Positions 34,396 to 43,414 of a DNA stretch of 64,000 nucleotides are shown in pieces. The first letter of the stretch is position 1. Each line of letters begins with the position of its first letter. Position numbers and translations under genes: made by a program. The DNA comes from Lederbergia citri. GTDB taxonomy: Bacteria; Bacillota; Bacilli; Bacillales; Bacillaceae_C. Below the pieces are notes generated by a model. It worked only from the letters and a program-made list of their open reading frames with translations. It was not told the origin of the DNA and did no database searches. The stretch is taken from positions 501,003 through 565,002 of the forward strand of contig NZ_JAGYPG010000003.1 of NCBI RefSeq assembly GCF_018343625.1, given 5' to 3'.

Positions 34396-35259
34396 ATGAG
34401 TAATCTCGTATTTGTTTACGGTACGTTAAGAAAAAATGAAAGAAACCATCATTTGTTGAGTGGAGCAACACGCATCGCAGAACAGGCCTGGACAAACGGG
34501 ACCTTGTTCAATACAGATAGTGGGTTTCCTATTTTAAAAAACTCCATAGATATAGATGTTGTATATGGTGAACTTTATGAGGTGAATGAGAGCCAATTGG
34601 CTAGATTAGATGAATTGGAAGGCTACTACGGAGAAGGACATCAAAATTTTTATGATAGAGTAGTGAAAACTATTTTTACAGATAAAGAGATATATCATGC
34701 ATTTGTGTATGTCATGACGGAACAACAGGCCCCAATGCTTCGTAGAAAAGTAGAATATGGTGACTGGAGAGTACAGCATTTTATTAAGAAAAATAACTAC
34801 TTATATTATGCGTATGGAAGCTGTATGGATCACAAACGGTTTGAAATAGCTGGAGTAGACCAACATTTTCAAAAAGTGGTTGGCTGCGGAGTTTTGGATG
34901 GATATACTCTAGGCTTTACAGTGCAGCTTTCCGATGGAGGCCGGGCGGATATATTGGAAACAGGAGGCGTTGTGGAAGGAAAAGCATACGACATTACTCC
35001 TGACGTTATTCCATATCTTTTCGAAAGAGAAGGGGTTGCTAGCCGTTTGTACCGTCCAGCTATTATAGATATAAAACTAAATGGAGCGGTAAAAGAAGCA
35101 TTGACCTTTATCGTCGTGCAAAAGGAAGAAGAACTGACACCTCCTGATCATTATTCCGAGGAAATACTTAGGGGTGGTGAAGGTACGTTAAGCCCTGAGT
35201 ATTTGGAAAAGATAAAAGAAAAAGTGGAAATCTTAAAAAGCAAGGAAACGATTGTTTAG
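34396..35259 (+). CDS. Tandem gamma-glutamylcyclotransferase-fold protein (YkqA-like)
   Basis: A 287-residue cytoplasmic protein made of two related domains. The first begins VFVYGTLRKNERNHHLL, with the YGTLR substrate loop and the acidic residue in LDELEGYYG near 75. The second begins YYAYGSCMDHKRFE near 135. This two-domain layout matches B. subtilis YkqA. Single-domain relatives cyclise gamma-glutamyl amines or peptides to 5-oxoproline. The ATG at 34396 is preferred because AAAGGGGTGG precedes it. The leader contains a decayed S-box, which suggests former control by sulfur status. Confidence 0.82.
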   Translation: MSNLVFVYGTLRKNERNHHLLSGATRIAEQAWTNGTLFNTDSGFPILKNSIDIDVVYGELYEVNESQLARLDELEGYYGEGHQNFYDRVVKTIFTDKEIYHAFVYVMTEQQAPMLRRKVEYGDWRVQHFIKKNNYLYYAYGSCMDHKRFEIAGVDQHFQKVVGCGVLDGYTLGFTVQLSDGGRADILETGGVVEGKAYDITPDVIPYLFEREGVASRLYRPAIIDIKLNGAVKEALTFIVVQKEEELTPPDHYSEEILRGGEGTLSPEYLEKIKEKVEILKSKETIV

Positions 35260-35274
35260 CCTATATCTATCTAG

Positions 35275-35320
35275 CCAAAACTAATGGAATTATATGGATA
35301 TCCATTAGTTTTGGTTTTTA
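35275..35320 (+). terminator. Strong Rho-independent terminator
   Basis: CCAAAACTAATGGA (35275-35288) and TCCATTAGTTTTGG (35301-35314) are exact reverse complements, followed by TTTTTA. It ends the YkqA-like transcript. Bases 35321-35491 hold nothing recognisable. Confidence 0.9.
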
Positions 35321-35491
35321 TTTTAATGTTTTTGGTAATCCAAAAATGATAGGTAAACAATGATTTGAAATTCGGCTTTTCCCCGGGGCTATACACGGAA
35401 AATGGTCCTTTCCCATCATTCTGCTTTCCATCAACGTGACGCAAATTTCGGTATACTAATTGCTAGAGAGCTGACTAAAGCATCCATTGGC

Positions 35492-36013
35492 CTAAGAAGA
35501 AACAATAAATTTACTCATCACAATGTCATCTAAATATTCATTTACATCCAATTTAACTTGTTTTTTAAATCGTCCTTCTTCAGTAAATCCAAGCTTTTTG
35601 TATAAATGAATGGCCCTTTCATTATTTGAAAAAACTTCAAGAGAAATCTTTTCTACCCTTTGATCTGTTTTAGCCCATGCTAATAGCTCTCTTATTAAAG
35701 AACTGCCAATCCCATTATTTGCAAATTCCTCTTGAACACTCATTCCAAAAATACCTTGATGACTTAATCTTTTCAAAGGTGATAAATGAAAACTAAGTAT
35801 TCCAATTATCTTACTGTTCACTTCAGCAACTAAAAGTAGTCCTTGTGTATTATGGGAGTTTATCCATTCCTTTTCTTCATCAAGAGAAGGATTAAATTCG
35901 CCCAAAGTAATTCCCGTTACATGGGGATTTTCTATTAAAACCTTTTTTGTATGAATAAGAATTTGTTGAGCGTCATTCTCAGTCGCTCTGCGAATTATAT
36001 AATTATTACCCAA
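35492..36013 (-). CDS. GNAT-family N-acetyltransferase
   Basis: A 173-residue acetyltransferase. The acetyl-CoA loop is FGMSVQEEFANNGIGSSLI near residue 90 (NNGIGS in place of the common RGxGxG), followed by VFSNNERAIHLYKKLGF, a typical Rim-type motif B. The sequence resembles PhnO/YhhY-like enzymes but the acceptor cannot be named. The start is TTG with GGGAGGG upstream. Confidence 0.87.
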   Translation of the reverse strand: MGNNYIIRRATENDAQQILIHTKKVLIENPHVTGITLGEFNPSLDEEKEWINSHNTQGLLLVAEVNSKIIGILSFHLSPLKRLSHQGIFGMSVQEEFANNGIGSSLIRELLAWAKTDQRVEKISLEVFSNNERAIHLYKKLGFTEEGRFKKQVKLDVNEYLDDIVMSKFIVSS

Positions 36014-36050
36014 TTAGGAGTCCCTCCCAAAAACCTTTTATAAAGTTTAT

Positions 36051-36200
36051 TCATTCTAATCCTTTTAAACTACACTTCCCCCCACATAGTCTTGCCAGTC
36101 GATTAAGAGTCTGCGGTCTTTTTGTAAGCATCTTTATTTTTATATTTTCATCAGCATGAATTTCATATCGATTGAATAATCCTTTTATAGGCAATTGCAT
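36051..36200 (-). CDS. Small basic protein, 49 residues
   Basis: A 49-residue reading frame starting MQLPIKGLFNRYEI, with AAGGTG five bases before its ATG. It is basic (many Lys/Arg) and has two cysteines near the end in LCGGKCSLK. It is divergent from a GerPA-like gene 60 bases away. I do not recognise the family. Support comes from the ribosome binding site, the placement and the sensible composition only. Confidence 0.4.
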   Translation of the reverse strand: MQLPIKGLFNRYEIHADENIKIKMLTKRPQTLNRLARLCGGKCSLKGLE

Positions 36201-36259
36201 TTCACACCTTTTTATTTTGAAAGAATGTTGTCCAAAAATGGATGAAAGGAGATATTCAA

Positions 36260-36493
36260 TTGGCAGATAAGACCATTATTCAGATATATGATGTGCAAAT
36301 ACGGTCAATGGATCGGGGATCTTTCGTTGATATGGCTGGGAGTATCCAGGATGGCAACCATGTTTTCAACCATCGAAGTGAGGGATTTGGTGAGCAAAGT
36401 GGTGATCGCGTCATAAAGAACTTTCCTGTTACTTTCGTTGATGATTCCGATTTTATTGATTTCTTTAATACAAAGAGTAGATCCTCAATTTGA
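36260..36493 (+). CDS. GerPA/GerPF-like small spore protein
   Basis: A 77-residue protein if started at the TTG at 36260, which has AAAGGAG eight bases before it; this gives the same length as its relative encoded 230 bp downstream. The two share an early MDR motif (SMDRGS / AMDRNA), a central GFGEQSGD / GFGEENGD and a final DDSDFIDFFNTKS / NDMDVNDTNSQKT. This layout resembles the gerPA/gerPF family, whose members are needed for germinant access through the spore coat. Assignment is tentative because similarity is short. Confidence 0.55.
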   Translation: MADKTIIQIYDVQIRSMDRGSFVDMAGSIQDGNHVFNHRSEGFGEQSGDRVIKNFPVTFVDDSDFIDFFNTKSRSSI

Positions 36494-36726
36494 CTATCCG
36501 TTCGCTCAGTTAGAATGAGGGTCCCAACGGGCTTTCCCAGTATCAGAGCGCAAGTTAATTTAAAAAAACAGTACAAAGAAATATTTTTTTATCGTTTTAT
36601 ATGTATTAATAAGGTGTTCCAATCATTACACTGATTCATCGCAGGGAACAAATGGATTTCTTTATGTTTCGCCTCATAAAGATTAGGACTTTGTAATATA
36701 ATCACTAAAAGAGGGAGGAGGATGAC

Positions 36727-36960
36727 ATGGTTTTTGGACCAATAGTTATAAACGTGTTGGGTTTTAAAGTAAATGCTATGGACCGGAACGCCTCACTAAA
36801 CTTTGCAGCTTCTCCGCGTATAGATACCTTTTTGACGAATAAACAAAACTACGGTTTTGGGGAAGAAAATGGGGATTTTAACCTTAATAATGTTCCGCTT
36901 AGTCTTGTCAATGACATGGATGTTAATGATACTAATTCACAGAAGACAAGTATAGTGTAA
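36727..36960 (+). CDS. GerPA/GerPF-like small spore protein
   Basis: A 77-residue protein starting MVFGPIVINVLGFKVNAMDR. The initial hydrophobic strand, the middle NYGFGEENGDFN and the acidic end LVNDMDVND follow the pattern of small spore germination proteins of the GerPA/GerPF type. Ribosome binding site GGGAGGAGG. It is a diverged paralogue of the gene just upstream, each with its own promoter region. Coat-associated function in spores is the likely role, by family only. Confidence 0.6.
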   Translation: MVFGPIVINVLGFKVNAMDRNASLNFAASPRIDTFLTNKQNYGFGEENGDFNLNNVPLSLVNDMDVNDTNSQKTSIV

Positions 36961-37327
36961 ATTAGCCCTCCTCCCACTAAACTTGGGAAAAGGAGAATCT
37001 GTACCTTACTAAACAGTTTTAAAGATTACAAAAAAATTGGCTCTCCCAAACCTGTGTAGAAATATTCTATACAGGTTTTTATAATTTGGTGGTGAATCAT
37101 AAGATTACTAGGTAAGAAGAAATAAATACTACATATGTTATAAAATGCGTATTCGTGAGGGTTTAGACGATACGTCCACGATACGTGGACAAAAAGAAAT
37201 AGAAAAACAAAAACAAAAACAACTACTATGTGATCATCGTGGTCAGGGATAAATTAATAAAATTTTTAATACGGTATCCTTATGCGCTACTTTCTCCTAT
37301 ATAGAAGGTGAAAGGGGGGTGAAGCAA
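36961..37327. other. Intergenic stretch with terminator and short inverted repeat
   Basis: It contains the terminator at 37048-37080 and an inverted repeat GTCCAC-GATAC-GTGGAC at 37174-37190 followed by an A-rich tract with three AAAAAC units. A 35-codon frame through this tract has no ribosome binding site and is not called. The last part should hold the promoter of the DUF1659 gene. Confidence 0.5.
37048..37080 (+). terminator. Rho-independent terminator
   Basis: AAACCTGTGTAGAA pairs with TTCTATACAGGTTT (one G-T pair) around a 3-base loop, then TT. It is the likely end of the GerPF-like transcript, 90 bases after its stop. Confidence 0.8.
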
Positions 37328-37546
37328 ATGGCACAAGGATATTTAAAGTCAAGCAATTTAAAGATTGTTTTTGACTACGGAGTGGACGAGCATAACAAGC
37401 CAATTTTTAAAGCTAAGACTTTCAATCGTATTAGTAAAGATTCAACAGCTGATGAACTTTACAGCGCTGCTACTGCTATTGGTTCCTTATCAAGTGAACC
37501 AATTTGGGCAGTTGAAAGAAATGATAGCTACGATATTGGCGAATAA
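37328..37546 (+). CDS. DUF1659 family protein
   Basis: A 72-residue protein matching the DUF1659 family found widely in Bacillus and usually paired with a DUF2922 gene. Features are NLKIVFDYGVDEHNKPIFK near the start and TADELYSAATAIGSLS near the end. The ATG follows AAAGGGGGG. It lies 35 bp before the DUF2922 gene with which it is probably co-transcribed. No biochemical function is known. Confidence 0.8.
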   Translation: MAQGYLKSSNLKIVFDYGVDEHNKPIFKAKTFNRISKDSTADELYSAATAIGSLSSEPIWAVERNDSYDIGE

Positions 37547-37581
37547 AAAACCTGAATTGGTAGAAAGTGAGGTGAGAGATA

Positions 37582-37806
37582 ATGAAGGTACTAGAGCTTA
37601 ACTTTACAACGGAAGAAGGGAAAACTTCTAAATTGACTATTGACCAGCCACTTGAGCCAGTTGAACCTGCACAAGTAAAAGCCGCAATGGCAAACATTAT
37701 TGCTTCCAACGTTTTCCTCGACTCAGACGGCAACTCTTTTGTCGAACCTAAGTCAGCACGACTCGTCGAAAGAAACGTTGAGGAGATTGACATAGATATT
37801 GAATAA
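37582..37806 (+). CDS. DUF2922 family protein
   Basis: A 74-residue protein of the DUF2922 family. LELNFTTEEGKTSKLTID at the start and PAQVKAAMANIIASNVF in the middle are family features, and the C-terminus is acidic. DUF1659, DUF2922 and YvrJ genes are commonly adjacent in Bacillus, as here. A terminator follows directly. Confidence 0.82.
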   Translation: MKVLELNFTTEEGKTSKLTIDQPLEPVEPAQVKAAMANIIASNVFLDSDGNSFVEPKSARLVERNVEEIDIDIE

Positions 37807-37813
37807 GAAAAAT

Positions 37814-37847
37814 AGGCTGACTCATGTCCGGGTCAGCCTGTTTTTTC
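37814..37847 (+). terminator. Terminator between DUF2922 and yvrJ
   Basis: AGGCTGAC pairs with GTCAGCCT around a 10-base loop and is followed by TTTTTT. It separates the yvrJ gene from its usual partners, so yvrJ would depend on read-through or its own promoter. Confidence 0.8.
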
Positions 37848-37880
37848 TATCACATATTGAATGAAAGGAGTGGAAGCAAA

Positions 37881-38024
37881 GTGGAACAAATTCTCCCGTT
37901 TCTAAGTGAGGTTGGTTTTCCGGCACTTGTAACCTTCTACTTACTGTACCGGATCGAAACAAAACTGGAAGCCGTCCTTCAATCCCTGCAAAGCTTGCCA
38001 GAGCGAATGCGGAATGGGGAGTGA
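37881..38024 (+). CDS. yvrJ: YvrJ family small membrane protein
   Basis: A 47-residue protein starting MEQILPFLSEVGFPALVTFY, the signature of the YvrJ family. One membrane helix (about 12-24) is followed by a polar, helical tail. The GTG start has AAAGGAGTGG eight bases before it. The family resembles small holin-like or bacteriocin-associated membrane proteins, but its function is not known. A strong hairpin follows at 38039-38067. Confidence 0.8.
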   Translation: MEQILPFLSEVGFPALVTFYLLYRIETKLEAVLQSLQSLPERMRNGE

Positions 38025-38038
38025 GTTATTGGGATGAG

Positions 38039-38067
38039 ACAGCCTGCTGTGGTGTAGGGCAGGCTGT
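38039..38067 (+). terminator. Hairpin after yvrJ
   Basis: ACAGCCTGC (38039-38047) and GCAGGCTGT (38059-38067) are exact complements with an 11-base loop. The following tract is A/T-rich but lacks a clean T-run. Confidence 0.65.
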
Positions 38068-38199
38068 AAATTAATTACAATACTGCTAATCATCCTTATA
38101 GTAGCCTCATGCTGCAGTTTATTAAGCATCAGAACACAATTTATAATCAAATAGGAGTCGCCCATTGGCACACTCCTTCATGAATCCTAAACCTTTAGC

Positions 38200-38625
38200 T
38201 TATTCGGAATCTTGCCAGACATGAAACCTATTACCATCTGGATCTTTAAACCAAAATTTCAAACCACATCCGCCAAAATCTTCAATAGGTTCAACGCATA
38301 TTCCACTCAAAGTTAAGGATTGATGCAATGCAGCAATATCATCCGTTTCAAAAGTAAATGGGGATATCACGCTTCCATCTCCTCCTACGAAATTCGAAGT
38401 TTGCCCAGGAGAAATGGAAAGGAACATCCACATTCCATTACCAAGTAACATAACATCTCCTCTAGGACTCACCCTGTTCAAACCCAAATATTTTTCATAC
38501 CAATCCGCTGCTTTGTGGGGATCAGCAACGGGGATGTAAATACAATTGACTGCTTTTAATAATGGTTGCATAACAATTTTCTCTTCTACTGCTTCTTCCT
38601 TTTCACCCATTTCGCTTTTCCCCAT
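38200..38625 (-). CDS. VOC superfamily (glyoxalase/bleomycin-resistance fold) protein
   Basis: A 141-residue protein with the paired beta-alpha-beta-beta-beta modules of the vicinal oxygen chelate fold. CIYIPVADPHKAADWYEKYLGL near residue 30 begins module 1 and FWFKDPDGNRFHVWQ near the end closes module 2. The start could also be an ATG at 38571, which would match its paralogue better. Metal ligands cannot be assigned with confidence. It is paralogous to the next gene on the same strand. Confidence 0.8.
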   Translation of the reverse strand: MGKSEMGEKEEAVEEKIVMQPLLKAVNCIYIPVADPHKAADWYEKYLGLNRVSPRGDVMLLGNGMWMFLSISPGQTSNFVGGDGSVISPFTFETDDIAALHQSLTLSGICVEPIEDFGGCGLKFWFKDPDGNRFHVWQDSE

Positions 38626-38760
38626 TTCTTTTGGAATCTAATTATTCGATATTCGAAAACATTACTTTAGCGGCAAATCGTATGATGAAATATTAATCAT
38701 ATTAATGCAACGGCTTCTTATTTTCATCCACTGCACTCTTGTTACCCGTTACTTAAACAA

Positions 38761-39183
38761 TTAAGGTTGCCATATTTCCCACATGTTCCCATCAGGATCG
38801 GCGAATGTAACATTTGGGCCACAAGTCACCCGTTCACCAATAATGTTCACTCCATTTTCCTTAAAACGTTCGAAAAGTTCTTGGATATGTGGGGTAATGA
38901 AACAGCCAACGGCGTGTCGTTTACCTCCGTCCTGTGTCCATGAAAAGCCCAACCGAATCGTACACGTAGCTGGGTCTGAAGTGTTTCCATCTGGTTCGAA
39001 AAACCTCAAGATGGACATTTTCATCCCAGGTTCAACTTTATGGTTGTCTGCAGGTTGGCATCCTAAATTTTTCTGATACCATTTAACGGACTCATAGACG
39101 TCACTGACTGGAACATAAATACAAGTCATTCCTGTAATATCTCGTAGTCTTTTTTCCACTTTGGTTTCTTCATTTGTTTGCAT
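38761..39183 (-). CDS. VOC superfamily (glyoxalase/bleomycin-resistance fold) protein
   Basis: A 140-residue VOC protein. CIYVPVSDVYESVKWYQKNLG near residue 20 and NVTFADPDGNMWEIWQP at the end bracket the two modules. It shares these ends with the neighbouring VOC protein, so the two arose by duplication, but the middle parts differ. The ATG has GGAGAGGAG upstream. Possible roles are resistance to a small electrophile or antibiotic; no substrate is indicated. Confidence 0.8.
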   Translation of the reverse strand: MQTNEETKVEKRLRDITGMTCIYVPVSDVYESVKWYQKNLGCQPADNHKVEPGMKMSILRFFEPDGNTSDPATCTIRLGFSWTQDGGKRHAVGCFITPHIQELFERFKENGVNIIGERVTCGPNVTFADPDGNMWEIWQP

Positions 39184-39617
39184 ATTCCATCTCCTCTCCG
39201 TAATGTGGTAAATAAATTACTATTATCTTCTGTTTCCAAAAAACGTTTTCCAGCTATTTTTAAAAAAATCGATGATTACTGTGAGTTTTCTTAAGTATAT
39301 TTCTTTACAATCTTTTATCCGGTTAATACATATCCAATTTAGTTTCGGTAAAAAGCCAGAAAAAGGTCGCTTATGTACAAAACGAGAACCTCTCTTTTAA
39401 CCTCCTAAACCACTATATTGTATAACCAAGATTTACCACTAAACAGAAATGTATGTTCTTGTTTTGTTGTATTCTATGTTTTATTATTCGTCAAATGTAT
39501 TAATAAAAGTGGTCCAACTAAAATGCTTTTACCATTGCCCTGCTGTCGAAAGAACAATACAATTATATTAATTTAATGGAAATGATTGGATTATCACAGT
39601 TTTAGGTGGTGAGTGAG
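39184..39617. other. Intergenic stretch without recognised features
   Basis: About 430 bases of AT-rich DNA between the divergent VOC and helicase genes. I find no gene with a ribosome binding site, no strong hairpin and no known riboswitch. Promoters for both sides must lie here. Confidence 0.5.
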
Positions 39618-42600
39618 TTGAAAGAAGGTATTTACGAGGAACTAATTAATGAAAGAGTTCGACAAGAATTGTCGGATCTGTCAATAGATGAATACTCGGT
39701 TGATACAGAAAAGCTCGACGTTGAAGAAGCAAAGAAGTTGTTGGCCTCTTATATCACGGAAGTAACTCGTAGAGCATTAACTTATATTCGTGAGGATACT
39801 AATAAAAGCGATGGAGATGTGTTGCTAATGCAAATTCGTACTTGTAATGAAATTATTAATGTTTTAAGTGAATTACTCGGTGATGATGAGTTACATTCTA
39901 TGAGATTGGTAGAACAAGGTGAGGTCTTAACTTCCGTTTATCGAAAACTAAATACAGTTCGTTCTATTCGGGAGGATAAGCCTTTACGTCCGGTTACATC
40001 ATTAACCCAAAGTTCGCTTTTCACTGGATCCCATTCAGAACCTAATATGCTTGAGGAACTAAAAAAAGAGATTGCTACATCTGATAGAATTGACTGGCTT
40101 GTTTCTTTTATTAAGTGGTCAGGCTTGCGCTGTATTATAGAAGAACTGCGTTATTTTACAGAAGAAAAGGGCGGACATTTAAGAGTCATAACGACATCCT
40201 ATATGGAAGCAACAGACTATAAGGCCATTGAAGAATTAAGTAAACTGCCAAACACAGAGATCAAAGTCTCATTTGATAAAAATAGAACACGATTGCATGC
40301 TAAAGCTTATTTATTTAAAAGGGAGACAGGCTTTAGCACAGCCTATATTGGATCTTCAAATCTTTCAAATCCCGCATTGACTTCGGGGTTAGAATGGAAT
40401 TTAAAAGTAACGGAAAAGGATTCTGTAGATATCATTAGGAAGTTTGAGGCTACATTTGAAAGCTACTGGAATGATGAAGAATTCAAATCGCTAACAGCAA
40501 ATCATTCTTCCATTTGGGAGATTCTTAAATTTTCTTTAACAAAACAAGTTGTCGGAGAATCAACTGAAGAGTACTATATGGACATTCGTCCGTATCATTA
40601 TCAAAAGGAAATATTAGATCAATTACAAGCTGAGCGTGTGACTCATGGGCGTATGCGTAATCTAGTTGTTGCGGCAACTGGAGTAGGGAAAACGGTCATT
40701 TCGGCGTTTGATTTCAAACGTTTTTTAAACGAAAGGCCTAATGCAAAACTATTATTTATTGCCCATCGTGAAGAAATATTACGTCAAAGTCTTATGACTT
40801 TTCGTTACATATTAAAAGATATGAATTTCGGAGAATTATTCGTTGGAAGTTCTCGTCCTAATTCATTTAATCATCTTTTCATGAGTATCCAAAGCTGGAA
40901 TAGCAAAAAAATGTGGGTAAATACTAGTAGTGACTTTTACGATTTTATTATTGTTGATGAGTTTCACCATGCCGCTGCACCTTCATATCGTGCTTTGATA
41001 GATTACTATCGACCTGTTATTTTATTAGGTTTGACGGCAACGCCTGAGAGAATGGACGGACAAAATGTCCTTACATATTTTGATGATACTATTGCATCGG
41101 AAATGAGGTTGACTGAAGCAATTGATCGTAAGTTGTTAAGTCCATTTCATTATTTTTGTGTAACTGATACGGTAAATTTAGAAGATATCAAATGGTCTAG
41201 AAAAGGATATGATATAGAACAGCTCTCTAATTTGTATACACACAATCGTATTAGAAGTGAACATATTATTCGCAGCATAAAAAAATATGTTACGAATATG
41301 GAAGAAGTAAAAGGACTTGGTTTTTGCGTTTCTGTTGAGCATGCCGAATATATGGCGGATTTTTTTAATCAAAAAGGTATTCCATCCATTGCATTACATG
41401 GAGGTTCAAATTCCGAGGAAAGAAGCTCCGCGCAAAGAAAGCTAGTTAGCGGAGAGATTCGCTATATTTTTGTCGTAGATTTATATAATGAGGGTGTCGA
41501 TATCCCTGAAGTTAATACAATTATATTTCTGCGTCCAACGGAGAGCTTAACGATCTTTATGCAACAATTGGGTAGGGGCCTTCGTTTAGCCGAAAATAAA
41601 GAATGCTTAACCGTTCTTGATTTCGTTGGACAAGCTCATAAGGAGTATTCATTTGAGGAAAAATTTAGAGCATTAGTCGGCAGAACAAAACATTCTATTC
41701 GCAATTATGTTGAAAATGGGTTCTTTCATTTGCCGAAAGGTTGTTTTTTGCAACTTGAGAAACAAGCAAAAGAATATATTTTACGAAATATCAAAGCTGT
41801 AAAAAATTCAAAGCAGAGCATAGTTTCAAAAATGAAGTACTTTGAAGAAGATACGGGAAAAACTTTGACTTTATTTAATTTTATGGAATACCATCAATTA
41901 TCTCTTGCCGATATATACGGTTCTGGGGGAAATCGCCTTTTTGAACGTATGAAGGTAGAGGCGAGAATAGCTGAAGATTTTTCAACACCATATGAAGAAT
42001 TACTTATGAAAAGGATACATACTCTCTTTCATTTAGATTCAGCGGATTTGCTAAGATTTTATTTAAGGTTTTTAGAGAATCCTACTACTAGTAATGAGCA
42101 AGAGCAGAGAATGATAGGAATGCTTTATTACTCATTGTTTACTAGCGCGCCAGCGGAACATGAATTTACCTCAATGCTGGATGGGATTAATGCGATTTTA
42201 AGTTATCCTAGGTTAAAACAAGAAATACGGGAAGTATTGCAGGCAAAATATGAAATGTTAGATTTCGTTGAGATTAAACAGGACTATCATTTTGAAAATC
42301 CTTTACGGGTGCATGCACAATATAGAACGGAGCAAGTGCTAGCCGCGTTTGGGTATTACAATGATGAGAAATGTCCGTCATTTCGTGAAGGCGTGAAATA
42401 TTTTGAGAACGAAAAAATTGATATTTTTTTCATCACATTAAATAAATCGGATAAGGACTTTTCCCCATCTACTCTTTATGAAGATTATGCGATTAATGAT
42501 CAGCTTTTTCATTGGCAGTCACAAAGTAGAACATCTGATACAAGCCCTACAGCGAGTCGATATTTCAATCATAAGAAACAAAATCACCAAATCGCATTGT

Positions 42601-42767
42601 TTGTTAGGGAATATAAGAAGGAATCTGGATACACTTCTCCATTCGTCTTTCTTGGGAAGGCAGATTATGTGAGCCATTCAGGAAGTAAACCGATTAGTAT
42701 AGTTTGGAGATTGCATGAACCAATGCCGCCAAAGCTTGTGCCGAAAGCGAATAAGAATATTATTTAA
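39618..42767 (+). CDS. PLD-nuclease / SF2 helicase / DUF3427 protein
   Basis: A protein of about 1049 residues. Residues 140-260 hold a phospholipase-D nuclease domain with RLHAKAYLFKR (His227, Lys229) and the following IGSSNLSNPAL; only one HKD motif is present, so two chains would make an active site. From about 320 there is an SF2 helicase: Walker A ATGVGKT near 353, DEFHH at 447-451, LTATP near 472, and motif VI QQLGRGLRL. The C-terminal third resembles DUF3427. Such proteins stand alone in many bacteria and are suspected restriction or DNA-repair enzymes. The TTG at 39618 follows AGGTGGTGAG; a GTG at 39606 is also possible. Confidence 0.88.
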   Translation: MKEGIYEELINERVRQELSDLSIDEYSVDTEKLDVEEAKKLLASYITEVTRRALTYIREDTNKSDGDVLLMQIRTCNEIINVLSELLGDDELHSMRLVEQGEVLTSVYRKLNTVRSIREDKPLRPVTSLTQSSLFTGSHSEPNMLEELKKEIATSDRIDWLVSFIKWSGLRCIIEELRYFTEEKGGHLRVITTSYMEATDYKAIEELSKLPNTEIKVSFDKNRTRLHAKAYLFKRETGFSTAYIGSSNLSNPALTSGLEWNLKVTEKDSVDIIRKFEATFESYWNDEEFKSLTANHSSIWEILKFSLTKQVVGESTEEYYMDIRPYHYQKEILDQLQAERVTHGRMRNLVVAATGVGKTVISAFDFKRFLNERPNAKLLFIAHREEILRQSLMTFRYILKDMNFGELFVGSSRPNSFNHLFMSIQSWNSKKMWVNTSSDFYDFIIVDEFHHAAAPSYRALIDYYRPVILLGLTATPERMDGQNVLTYFDDTIASEMRLTEAIDRKLLSPFHYFCVTDTVNLEDIKWSRKGYDIEQLSNLYTHNRIRSEHIIRSIKKYVTNMEEVKGLGFCVSVEHAEYMADFFNQKGIPSIALHGGSNSEERSSAQRKLVSGEIRYIFVVDLYNEGVDIPEVNTIIFLRPTESLTIFMQQLGRGLRLAENKECLTVLDFVGQAHKEYSFEEKFRALVGRTKHSIRNYVENGFFHLPKGCFLQLEKQAKEYILRNIKAVKNSKQSIVSKMKYFEEDTGKTLTLFNFMEYHQLSLADIYGSGGNRLFERMKVEARIAEDFSTPYEELLMKRIHTLFHLDSADLLRFYLRFLENPTTSNEQEQRMIGMLYYSLFTSAPAEHEFTSMLDGINAILSYPRLKQEIREVLQAKYEMLDFVEIKQDYHFENPLRVHAQYRTEQVLAAFGYYNDEKCPSFREGVKYFENEKIDIFFITLNKSDKDFSPSTLYEDYAINDQLFHWQSQSRTSDTSPTASRYFNHKKQNHQIALFVREYKKESGYTSPFVFLGKADYVSHSGSKPISIVWRLHEPMPPKLVPKANKNII

Positions 42768-42876
42768 TCGAGTTTGAAATATTTAATTCTATAAGAAAAA
42801 ATCAGATTCATTATAAATAAAGAAAAAATGTTAGGTGATGGTAATCCCTTAAATAGGTTGTGTTTTTAAACTAAAT

Positions 42877-43200
42877 TTAATCATCGACTTCGATAAGAAA
42901 GACTCGCTTATTAAAACTACCACGTTTTTCAGCCTTTATTTGTCGAAGAGATTCAATTTCGCTGAAGTCAGCTCCGTGTATAGACGCCGCTGCATGAATT
43001 AATTCTAATAAATCGGCGAGTTCTTCTAAAGCGTATTTATTTGTATTAGCTGATTCGTATTCTTTTAATTCTTCATGCAATTTTTTGCGAATTTCATTAT
43101 GAAATTCATGTTCATCAAGAATTCGGCTTTTTAACGCCTTACCTCTCTCTTCTATTATTTCGGGGATTCGGTCGCGAACAAGTTTGTTATAAATTGGCAT
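42877..43200 (-). CDS. MazG/PRA-PH-like nucleoside triphosphate pyrophosphohydrolase
   Basis: A 107-residue all-alpha pyrophosphohydrolase-like protein. YNKLVRDRIPEIIEERG at the start and the metal-binding pattern KLHEELKEYE ... EELADLLELIHA (two Glu-Glu and Glu-Asp pairs) are those of the phosphoribosyl-ATP pyrophosphohydrolase/MazG superfamily. Standalone members clean damaged or unusual nucleotides. It is convergent with the helicase gene. The Nudix gene 500 bp away may have a related sanitising role. ATG start with AAGGAG upstream. Confidence 0.82.
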   Translation of the reverse strand: MPIYNKLVRDRIPEIIEERGKALKSRILDEHEFHNEIRKKLHEELKEYESANTNKYALEELADLLELIHAAASIHGADFSEIESLRQIKAEKRGSFNKRVFLIEVDD

Positions 43201-43414
43201 TTACTTATCTCCTTTTATGTTGTTAAAACAATTTTACCAAAATTCTTGAATGTTCTATAAGATAGATTCGCATAGTCACAATAAAAAGTTGGGTTGTAGT
43301 TAAGAGAGAGGGTTAAATCCAAATAAGAAATCAAATTCCTTTTGTAAGGTAGCTTCAATTGATTTTGAAACTAAAAAAAATTACCAATTGATTAGTGATA
43401 TTGGAGAAACTAAA

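Noticed and set aside
37147..37254. 35-residue frame starting MRIREGLDD
   Set aside because: No ribosome binding site, low-complexity Lys/Gln content from an A-rich tract, and a position between a terminator and the next gene's promoter.
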